DNA of 5,825 nt from positions 5,696 to 11,520 of the forward strand of contig NHEU02000071.1 of the NCBI GenBank assembly GCA_002171495.2. Direction: 5' to 3'. Below the pieces are notes generated by a model. That model did not search any database and was not told the origin of the DNA. It saw only the letters and a program-made list of their open reading frames with translations. The stretch comes from Alphaproteobacteria bacterium TMED93. GTDB lineage: Bacteria > Pseudomonadota > Alphaproteobacteria > TMED109. Below are positions 1 to 5,649 of this stretch, one piece after another (the first letter of the stretch is position 1; every line of letters begins with the position of its first letter). A program made the position numbers and the translations under genes.

Positions 1-330
1 TAAGAAAATTTTAATTTGTTTTTTATTATTTACTTTTGGTAAAAGTATTATGTCCAAATTTTTTGATAATGCCGCATCAAGATCTTTTAATCCATCATTT
101 GTTTCTAATGGATTAATTCTAACAGCAGTTACCTTACTAGCTTTTTTCCATTTTTCTAATATCTTAGGAATATTTTTTCTTCCTAAATCTCTATCTTTAG
201 GAACGCAAAAATCCTCAAGATCCAAAATACATACATCAGCTTCACTTTTATAAGAAGCATTTATATCATTTTTATTAACTGCTCCTACAAACAGCCAAGA
301 TCTTCTTAATTGTAAAGGTCTTAAAATCAT
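1..330 (-). CDS. HpcH/HpaI aldolase / citrate lyase beta-like CoA lyase (partial, C-terminus outside window)
   Basis: The first 110 residues of a CitE-like TIM-barrel protein; the frame is open to the left edge. Members cleave or form C-C bonds in acyl-CoA esters such as malyl-CoA, citramalyl-CoA or citryl-CoA in the cytoplasm, using Mg2+. Visible family landmarks are the N-terminal RRSWLFVGA strand (residues 9-17), the DVCILDLEDF strand (32-41), the substrate-arginine strand VRINPLE (70-76) and the ILLPKV strand (95-100). The glycine-rich turn after the first strand reads VGAVN rather than the usual PG-S/D. The metal-binding acidic residues lie beyond the window, so activity and exact substrate cannot be judged. 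The ATG at 330-328 overlaps the TAA of the upstream epoxide hydrolase by one base (TAATG), which argues for translational coupling; no Shine-Dalgarno sequence is seen. Family assignment is firm; substrate is unknown. Confidence 0.9.
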   Translation of the reverse strand, partial: MILRPLQLRRSWLFVGAVNKNDINASYKSEADVCILDLEDFCVPKDRDLGRKNIPKILEKWKKASKVTAVRINPLETNDGLKDLDAALSKNLDIILLPKVNNKKQIKIFL

Positions 331-1481
331 TAAATAATAAAAAGTTCTTTGGTTTTTTTTCCAAAATTGAATATGTCTTTTACTAAAAGGTCTGGCTCTT
401 CCATTGCAGCAAAGTGTCCTCCAGAGGGCATATTAGACCATTGTAAAATATTATATAATCTTTTAACATATGTCTTAGGTGGCCAAGATAAAAACTCTTT
501 AGGAAATACTGCACAAGCTGTTGGAGTATTTACCTTACCTTCTATATTCATTACTCTCCCACCCTCTTCTCTTCTTCCATAATAAATCCAAGTAGCTGTA
601 TTAAATGAATTTGTTACTAAATATATCATTATATTAGTTAACAATTCGTCTTTGGAATATATATCATAAATACTTTTATTTTTTAAATCAGACCAACCAT
701 GAAATTTTTCAAAAATCCAAGCTGCAACTCCAATTGGATTATCATTCATAGAAAAAGCCAATGTTTGAGGTTTAGTTGCCTGTATTGACCTGTAACCCTC
801 TTCCAATATCTGATCTCTTTTAAATTCATTTTGCCATTTTTTTTCTTTTTCTGTTTGCGGTCCATTTTTATCTCTCATTATCATAATATTTAAATGTATG
901 GCTTTGCAAAATTTACTATGATCAAATCCTAACCAGGTTGAAATTGCTCCACCCCAATCACCGCCTTGTGCCATATAACTTTTATACTTCAAAACATTTA
1001 TCATTAAATCATTATAGTAAGCTGCTATTTTTCTTGGACCTAATGGCATAGGAGGTGCATCAGAGAATGCAAACCCTGGTATTGATGGAATTATTAAATC
1101 AAAGCTTACTTTGCTATCTAATCCATACTTTATGGGGTTGGTTAAAGGGCCTATAATTTTACCAAACTCTAGAAATGATCCAGGCCAGCCATGACTAATT
1201 AAAAGTGGTATAGAATTTTTATTTTCACTCTTTTTATAAATGAAATGAATATTTAAGTCATTAACTTTTGCTATGTAGTGATTAAATTTATTCAATTTCT
1301 TTTCTTCATTTTTCCAGTTATATTTTGATATCCAGTAATCACAAATTTTTCTAAATTCTTTTTTATCTACTCCTAAAGACCAATTATTTATATCTGGAAT
1401 TTTATCCCAATCAAATTTAGAAACTTTTTTAAGAATTCTAACTATATTTTTTTTTTTTATTTTTATTTTGATATTTTTCAT
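330..1481 (-). CDS. Epoxide hydrolase, EHN-domain (microsomal type), alpha/beta-hydrolase fold
   Basis: A 383-residue protein of normal length for the family, which adds water to epoxides to give diols through a covalent alkyl-enzyme ester. The N-terminal EHN domain covers about residues 5-85 (WSLGVD, YWISKYNW), followed by the alpha/beta-hydrolase core. Visible residues: oxyanion motif HGWPGS (97-102); nucleophile Asp175 in GGDWGG; the family block IQATKPQTLAFSMND (233-247); candidate epoxide-activating tyrosines Tyr230 and Tyr301; candidate acid Glu329 in FPKEF; base His356 in GGHFAAMEEPDLL. The catalytic set therefore looks intact. No signal peptide or N-terminal anchor is seen, so it is probably cytoplasmic, unlike the mammalian microsomal enzyme. 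The start at 1481 matches where the EHN domain begins; it has no Shine-Dalgarno sequence but a good promoter just upstream. Codons 8-12 include a run of 12 A. The substrate cannot be told from sequence; its coupled neighbour is a CoA lyase. Confidence 0.95.
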   Translation of the reverse strand: MKNIKIKIKKKNIVRILKKVSKFDWDKIPDINNWSLGVDKKEFRKICDYWISKYNWKNEEKKLNKFNHYIAKVNDLNIHFIYKKSENKNSIPLLISHGWPGSFLEFGKIIGPLTNPIKYGLDSKVSFDLIIPSIPGFAFSDAPPMPLGPRKIAAYYNDLMINVLKYKSYMAQGGDWGGAISTWLGFDHSKFCKAIHLNIMIMRDKNGPQTEKEKKWQNEFKRDQILEEGYRSIQATKPQTLAFSMNDNPIGVAAWIFEKFHGWSDLKNKSIYDIYSKDELLTNIMIYLVTNSFNTATWIYYGRREEGGRVMNIEGKVNTPTACAVFPKEFLSWPPKTYVKRLYNILQWSNMPSGGHFAAMEEPDLLVKDIFNFGKKTKELFII

Positions 1482-1502
1482 AAGCTATATAAATTAAATG
1501 TA

Positions 1503-1532
1503 ATTATAGACTAATAAGTTTATTCTTGTAAA
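1503..1532 (-). promoter_or_regulatory. Sigma-70-like promoter for the epoxide hydrolase / CoA lyase unit
   Basis: Read on the minus strand, TTTACA (1532-1527, 5 of 6 match to the -35 consensus) is followed after 18 nt by a perfect TATAAT (1508-1503). Transcription would start near 1496, giving a leader of about 15 nt before the ATG at 1481. This fits the lack of a Shine-Dalgarno sequence at that start. AT-rich DNA produces chance -10 matches, but the two-box match with correct spacing and position is better than background. The same 82-nt spacer (1482-1563) must also hold the promoter for the divergent dehydrogenase gene; there only a weak TATAAA at 1541-1546 without a convincing -35 box was seen. 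Confidence 0.55.
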
Positions 1533-1552
1533 TTAATGTTTATAAATTTAAG

Positions 1553-1558
1553 AAAGGA
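1553..1558 (+). promoter_or_regulatory. Ribosome binding site of the 3-hydroxyacyl-CoA dehydrogenase gene
   Basis: AAAGGA lies 5 nt before the ATG at 1564. It is one of only two recognisable Shine-Dalgarno sequences in the window and fixes the start of this gene. Confidence 0.7.
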
Positions 1559-1563
1559 TTATT

Positions 1564-2865
1564 ATGCCTCACAAAATTAATTCCGTAGCAGTTTTGGGTT
1601 CAGGTACTATGGGGGCAGGAATTGCTGCCTTAGCTGCTGATAAAAACTGTAAAGTACTATTGTTAGATATTAATGAAGATACAGTAAATAAGGCAAGAAT
1701 GAATATTGTAAATGAAAAAAAACCTTTACTATCTTTGCCAAGTAATATTAAAAATATTGAAATTGGTACTTTTGAAAAAGATTTCCATAAGATTGTTAAT
1801 TATGAATGGATTTGTGAAGCAGTAGTTGAAAAACTAGAAATTAAAAGAGAAATTTTTACTAAAATAGAAAACTTTAGATCTAAAAGCTCTTTCGTTAGTT
1901 CAAATACTTCTGGAATACCCCTCAAAGAAATAACTAAGGGAATGCCAGAAAATTTATTAAAAGATGTATGCATTACCCACTTTTTTAATCCTGTAAAAGT
2001 GATGAAATTATGTGAACTTATTCCTGGAGAAAAAACCTCTAAAGAAGTTTTAGAAACATTTAGTAACTTTTTAGCAAATACTCTTGGAAAAGGCGTAGTG
2101 TATGGAAAAGATACTGTAAACTTTATTGGTAATAGAATTGGATGCTATTTTATGTTGAAGGGTCTTCATGAAGGAAAAGATGCAAGAAAAAAGAATCTTT
2201 CTATTGAAAAAATAGATGCATTACTATCTAAACCGTTGGGTCTTCCCCCTACAGGGCTGTATGGTCTTATAGACTTAATAGGTCTAGATGTAATGTATTC
2301 AGTTGGAAAAAATCTAGAAATTAATTTACCAAAAAATGATTTAGGAAGACCTTACGTCAGTTTGCCTGATGCTGAATTATGGCTATATAACAATGGTCAA
2401 TTAGGAAGAAAAAGTGGTGGAGGATTTTACAGAGTTCAAAAAAGCAGTAATGGAGAAAAAATTAAAGAAGTATATGATTTAGAAAATAGAGAGTGGGTTT
2501 TGTCAAAAAAAGAAAGTATGGATTCAAGTAGTTTTGACATAATGTTAGATGATACAATAGAAGGAAATTATGTATGGAATGTTATGGGAAGTTCACTACT
2601 ATATGCTGCTGACTTAGTTCCTGAAATTGCTGATGATATAGTAAACATTGATAATGCTATGAAATGGGGTTTTGCATGGCAAAAGGGTCCTTTCCAAATA
2701 ATAGATGCTCTTGACCCTAAAAAAGTTATTGAAAAATGCAATAGGTTAGGAATTAAGCTACCTAAAATGCTAGAGGTAATAAATAACTCTTCAAATAATA
2801 GATTCTATTCCACTAATGAAGAGTTCTTGAATTTAAGTGGAGATTATGAAAAAATTAGTGCTTAA
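1564..2865 (+). CDS. 3-hydroxyacyl-CoA dehydrogenase, FadN-like, without the enoyl-CoA hydratase domain
   Basis: A 433-residue NAD-dependent enzyme that oxidises 3-hydroxyacyl-CoA to 3-ketoacyl-CoA in beta-oxidation. The Rossmann domain (about 5-185) starts with GSGTMGAGIA (12-21) and has Asp35 at the end of strand 2, expected for NAD. SSNTSG (112-117), catalytic His139 in THFFNP and its partner Glu151 in KLCELIP are all present. A first C-terminal helical domain spans about 187-290 (NFIGNRIG, GRKSGGGFY), and a second, FadB/FadN-type copy about 333-405 (AMKWGFAWQKGPFQIIDAL, 365-383). Bacillus FadN and many proteobacterial relatives continue into a fused enoyl-CoA hydratase domain of several hundred residues. 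This protein stops at the linker, and the DNA after it encodes an unrelated exported protein in its own frame, so there is no sign of a frameshifted remnant. The start is supported by AAAGGA 5 nt upstream. It is the first gene of a two-gene unit, with 2 nt before the next start. Confidence 0.93.
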   Translation: MPHKINSVAVLGSGTMGAGIAALAADKNCKVLLLDINEDTVNKARMNIVNEKKPLLSLPSNIKNIEIGTFEKDFHKIVNYEWICEAVVEKLEIKREIFTKIENFRSKSSFVSSNTSGIPLKEITKGMPENLLKDVCITHFFNPVKVMKLCELIPGEKTSKEVLETFSNFLANTLGKGVVYGKDTVNFIGNRIGCYFMLKGLHEGKDARKKNLSIEKIDALLSKPLGLPPTGLYGLIDLIGLDVMYSVGKNLEINLPKNDLGRPYVSLPDAELWLYNNGQLGRKSGGGFYRVQKSSNGEKIKEVYDLENREWVLSKKESMDSSSFDIMLDDTIEGNYVWNVMGSSLLYAADLVPEIADDIVNIDNAMKWGFAWQKGPFQIIDALDPKKVIEKCNRLGIKLPKMLEVINNSSNNRFYSTNEEFLNLSGDYEKISA

Positions 2866-2867
2866 TT

Positions 2868-3587
2868 ATGAAAATTTTTTTTATACTAAAAACTTTATTG
2901 ATTTTAATTAACTTTAATAACTTTCTATTTGCAGGAGCACCTCCATTAAACAAAGACCCCCTGCCAATAGCTCCTTATTCATTTATAAAAACAAAGCATA
3001 TAATTATTGGGGTTGAATGGGAAAAAAGCTCTTTAGAAAAAATAATTCCTAATGAATTATCAAGTACTTCAACTATAACTGGGGGGATAAATATTTTTAC
3101 TTCAAAAAAAAAGCAATCTTTTTCACCGTTAAGCGGTAGTTATGGATGGATAAATTTTCCAGGCAAAAATAAAAAAGAAAAGTTGGTTATCTTTAGTATT
3201 TACGGTCCAAATAAAAAAATAAATAAAATTATGAACTCAGTCTATAGCCTTAAAAGTGAAATAGGTTCTAACAAGGTTACTTTAATAAATAATAAGGCCA
3301 TTGCTACTTCAAGTATTAATAAAAAAAATGTATTAATATTATCTGCAGTTAATATGGAAGATTGTAAAAAGGCATCAGGTAAAGATTTTTTAATTACTAA
3401 CTTTTCTAAAAAAAATAAAATTTATCAAAGCATAAGTTGGACAGCAAATAATCAATGTAATATAACTCCAGAAAAAATAGAATTAAAAGAGAGTTTAGAA
3501 AAGTTTAAGATAAAAAAACTATTATGGGCTAAGACTCAGGAAAATTCTGAAGTAATTATAAGCGAGCCAGTTAGTAAAATAGAATAA
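2868..3587 (+). CDS. Exported protein of unknown function
   Basis: 239 residues, not recognised with confidence. The N-terminus (1-22) is a textbook signal peptide: Lys2, a hydrophobic core FFILKTLLILINF, and a likely signal peptidase I site after Ala22 (LFA, then GAPP). There is no lipobox cysteine and no later membrane helix, so the mature protein of about 217 residues is probably periplasmic or secreted. It is rich in Lys and Ser and appears beta-rich, with a GSYGWINFPGK segment (90-100) and two mature-region cysteines (Cys166, Cys197) that could form a disulfide. The segment IIIGVEWEKSSLEKIIPNEL (45-64) recalls the start of acetoacetate-decarboxylase-like barrels, but this resemblance is weak and I could not place a catalytic lysine. 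The start lies 2 nt after the dehydrogenase stop with no Shine-Dalgarno sequence, so translation probably depends on reinitiation. It converges on the small membrane-protein gene with 9 nt between stops. That it is a gene is clear; its function is open. Confidence 0.85.
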   Translation: MKIFFILKTLLILINFNNFLFAGAPPLNKDPLPIAPYSFIKTKHIIIGVEWEKSSLEKIIPNELSSTSTITGGINIFTSKKKQSFSPLSGSYGWINFPGKNKKEKLVIFSIYGPNKKINKIMNSVYSLKSEIGSNKVTLINNKAIATSSINKKNVLILSAVNMEDCKKASGKDFLITNFSKKNKIYQSISWTANNQCNITPEKIELKESLEKFKIKKLLWAKTQENSEVIISEPVSKIE

Positions 3588-3596
3588 CGACAAAAA

Positions 3597-3800
3597 TTAA
3601 AACTTTGATTTTTTATAAACTTCTGAAGTAAAAAAAACACCTAAAAGAAATAAAATGTGTAATAAGACTGTTGGACCAAGAACCAAATAACTACCCACCA
3701 TCAAAGTAAAAACTATAGACCACATAAATGACAATAAAGTCATTAATTGAAATTTAACCATGTTAGGTAGACTTGCCAAGCCATTATTTTCAGAACTCAT
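3597..3800 (-). CDS. Small two-helix membrane protein, function unknown
   Basis: A 67-residue protein from the preferred start at 3800. After a polar N-terminus (SSENNGLASLPN) come two hydrophobic segments, about residues 17-41 (starting FQLMTLLSFMWS) and 43-60 (TVLLHILFLLGVFFTS), split by a Gly-Pro turn, then a basic tail YKKSKF. The positive tail suggests both ends face the cytoplasm. The frame is open upstream to an ATG at 3857 (86 residues), but those extra 19 residues look like translated AT-rich spacer, and neither start has a Shine-Dalgarno sequence. An internal Met at residue 14 (MVKFQLM) is a third possible start. The well-formed two-helix pattern on a strand free of any other gene argues that this is real and not a shadow. 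It is transcribed divergently from the crotonase gene and convergently to the exported-protein gene. No function can be assigned. Confidence 0.7.
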   Translation of the reverse strand: MSSENNGLASLPNMVKFQLMTLLSFMWSIVFTLMVGSYLVLGPTVLLHILFLLGVFFTSEVYKKSKF

Positions 3801-3894
3801 AATTAGATTGTAATAGTTTTTTAGCATAATATTACTTAAAATTATTTTTACGTACATAAAATTTTTAAGATCATTTATTATTTATATAATTTTT

Positions 3895-3901
3895 AAAGGA
3901 G
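3895..3901 (+). promoter_or_regulatory. Strong ribosome binding site of the crotonase gene
   Basis: AAAGGAG lies 8 nt before the ATG at 3910, the best Shine-Dalgarno match in the window, and it fixes the start. A TATAAT sits at 3885-3890, but a transcript starting from it would begin inside this site, so that hexamer is unlikely to be the promoter. Confidence 0.75.
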
Positions 3902-3909
3902 AAATAGCT

Positions 3910-4731
3910 ATGACAGTAAGGATAGAAAAAAAAGAAAATGTTTGGACAATCATTCATTCAAGACCTGAAGCTAGGAATGCAATGGATCCAGAAAGTGCAG
4001 ATAAATTATACGAAGCATTTATTGAGTTTGAAAATAGTAAAGATGCTAGTGTAGCAGTTTTTTGGGGAGAAGGAGGTGCATTTTGTGCAGGTTGGGACTT
4101 AAAGTATGCTGCCTCATTAAAAGGACCATCTCCTTTGGCCTCTTTGGATATACCTAAAAATAGAAATGATTATAAAAATGGTAGTGATATACCAAGAGGA
4201 CCATTAGGTCCGACAAGATTAGAATTAACTAAACCAGTTATAGGAGCTATTTCAGGACCAGCAGTAGCTGGTGGAATGGAATTAGCTCTTTGGTGTGATT
4301 TTAGGGTAATGGAAAAATCATCCTACTTAGGAGTATATTGTAGAAGGTGGGGAATACCTCTTCTTGATGGCGGAACAGTAAGGCTTCCTAAGATTGTAGG
4401 ACAAGGTAGAGCCCTAGAAATAACTTTAACTGGAAGAAAAGTAACATCTGATGAATGCTTAAATATTGGCCTTTGTGAGTATATAGTTGAAGACGGAAAT
4501 AGTAGAAAAAAAGCAGAGGAAATTGCAAAAAGTATAGCAAAATTTCCTCAGGAATGCGTAAAGGCAGACAAAAAATCAATTTTAAAACAAAACAATTTAA
4601 GTTTAAAAGAAGGTCTTTATTTTGAATGGAATAATAGCATGCAAAATAAAGTTCTATCAAAAGAAGGAATAGAAGGAGCAGGAAGGTTTTCAATAGGACA
4701 TGGTAGACATGGAAGTTTTGAAGATATTTAA
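3910..4731 (+). CDS. Crotonase / enoyl-CoA hydratase family protein with atypical active site
   Basis: 273 residues, a normal length for a stand-alone crotonase. The family binds acyl-CoA thioesters and stabilises an enolate in an oxyanion hole. Visible: RPEARNAMD (18-26); the CoA/oxyanion strand AFCAGWDLK (57-65); the second oxyanion element GPAVAGGMELA (116-126) with Glu124, matching the first catalytic Glu of rat mitochondrial enoyl-CoA hydratase (Glu144); and GVYCRRWGIPLLDGGTVRLP (141-160). At the position of the second catalytic Glu (rat Glu164, in FGQPE) this protein has Cys144, so it may not be a normal hydratase. The CRRWG-PL-DGGT-RLP pattern is, as I recall, typical of a distinct subgroup simply labelled crotonase/enoyl-CoA hydratase family, with unassigned reaction. 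The C-terminal helical region (about 200-260) is complete. It has a strong ribosome binding site and is followed after 72 nt by the alpha/beta hydrolase gene. Fold assignment is firm; the reaction (hydration, isomerisation or thioester hydrolysis) is uncertain. Confidence 0.93.
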   Translation: MTVRIEKKENVWTIIHSRPEARNAMDPESADKLYEAFIEFENSKDASVAVFWGEGGAFCAGWDLKYAASLKGPSPLASLDIPKNRNDYKNGSDIPRGPLGPTRLELTKPVIGAISGPAVAGGMELALWCDFRVMEKSSYLGVYCRRWGIPLLDGGTVRLPKIVGQGRALEITLTGRKVTSDECLNIGLCEYIVEDGNSRKKAEEIAKSIAKFPQECVKADKKSILKQNNLSLKEGLYFEWNNSMQNKVLSKEGIEGAGRFSIGHGRHGSFEDI

Positions 4732-4803
4732 ATCAAAGAATAAAAAAATTAATTTATTTTTTAATTAGTTATATTTTTTATTAAATTATTATATGTTTAT
4801 CCT

Positions 4804-5649
4804 ATGAACGTAAAGAATTTAGAGCAAAGTTTTAATCCTAGATTGGCCGTTCCTAATTTTGAAAGCTACCTAAGGATATCAAAAGAAAAAGCGAAACTAG
4901 CAGAAAAAAAATTAACTGGAAAAACTGATATTAGCTATGGTGACTCAAAACTGCAAACACTCGATGTATTTTACAAAGATTATAAGGATAATTTACCTAT
5001 ACATATTTTTATACACGGAGGTTACTGGCGTGCACTAGATAAATCATACCACACTCATATGGCAGTTCCTTTTTTTGAAAAAGAAATTTGTTTTTTTAAT
5101 ATTAATTATGAACTTTGTCCAAAAGTCAAATTAACAGAAATTAGAGAGCAAATTATTAAAGCTATAGTATGGATTTACGAGAATGCTTATAAGTTTAATG
5201 CAAACAATAAAAATATTGTATTATCAGGACATTCGGCTGGAGCACATTTAGCTTCATTAATGCTAAACGTAGATTGGAAAAAATATGGGTTAAATGATAA
5301 GTATTTTAAAGGAATAGCTCTAATTAGTGGGATATTTGATACTGAAATAGTGACTAATTTAAATGTAAATAAAGAAATAGGTTTGTCACTAGAAGAAGCT
5401 ATAAAAAATAATCTATTCAAGCTCAAACCACTTTATGTAGTCCCTACAATTATTTCATATGGAAAAAATGAACCTACTCTATGGAAAGAACAAAGTTATA
5501 ATTATATGAATTACTTAAACCTTCTTGGTTTTAATTGTAAGAAAATAGTTTGTGAAAATGACAATCACTTTAGTCTTATTGAGACTTTAGCAGATAATAA
5601 TAAAAGTATAGTAAAAGAAATAATAAATTTATCTTTAACAAAGCAATGA
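4804..5649 (+). CDS. Alpha/beta hydrolase, kynurenine formamidase (arylformamidase)-like
   Basis: 281 residues, close to the usual length. The oxyanion motif HGGYW (71-75) is the signature of alpha/beta-hydrolase kynurenine formamidases, which hydrolyse N-formylkynurenine to kynurenine and formate. The nucleophile is Ser144 in GHSAGAH, the base His255 in NDNHFSLIETL, and the acid probably Glu223 in GKNEPTLW, though it is the least certain. The N-terminal NPRLAVPNFE (11-20) and YGDSKLQTLDVF (45-56) also fit the group. There is no signal peptide, so it is cytoplasmic. No other kynurenine-pathway gene is visible, and many esterases share this motif set, so a general carboxylesterase or amidase remains possible. 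The start at 4804 has no Shine-Dalgarno sequence and follows a 72-nt, nearly pure A/T spacer. A poorly supported TATTAT at 4787-4792 would give an almost leaderless mRNA. The stop TGA overlaps the next gene's ATG (ATGA, 5646-5649), implying coupled translation. Confidence 0.88.
   Translation: MNVKNLEQSFNPRLAVPNFESYLRISKEKAKLAEKKLTGKTDISYGDSKLQTLDVFYKDYKDNLPIHIFIHGGYWRALDKSYHTHMAVPFFEKEICFFNINYELCPKVKLTEIREQIIKAIVWIYENAYKFNANNKNIVLSGHSAGAHLASLMLNVDWKKYGLNDKYFKGIALISGIFDTEIVTNLNVNKEIGLSLEEAIKNNLFKLKPLYVVPTIISYGKNEPTLWKEQSYNYMNYLNLLGFNCKKIVCENDNHFSLIETLADNNKSIVKEIINLSLTKQ

Noticed and set aside
50..253. Plus-strand reading frame of 67 codons
   Set aside because: It lies opposite the CoA lyase gene, whose conserved motifs explain the same DNA on the minus strand.
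349..582. Plus-strand reading frame of 77 codons
   Set aside because: It is antisense to the conserved C-terminal part of the epoxide hydrolase, including the catalytic His block; its protein shows no family features.
3885..3890. TATAAT upstream of the crotonase gene as a -10 box
   Set aside because: Transcription from it would begin within the ribosome binding site at 3895-3901, and no matching -35 box was seen.
4388..4693. Minus-strand frame of 101 codons with Leu/Phe-rich, membrane-like protein
   Set aside because: It is antisense to the crotonase gene. A Leu/Phe-rich product is what the complement of Lys/Glu-rich codons gives, not evidence of a membrane protein.
4732..4803. Possible terminator between the crotonase and hydrolase genes (TAAAAAA at 4741-4747 can pair with TTTTTTA at 4757-4763)
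   Set aside because: The stem is 7 A-T pairs with no G or C and a 9-nt loop, too weak to separate from chance in a spacer that is almost all A and T.
5187..5426. Minus-strand reading frame of 79 codons
   Set aside because: It is antisense to the alpha/beta hydrolase, including the nucleophile Ser144 motif; no independent support.
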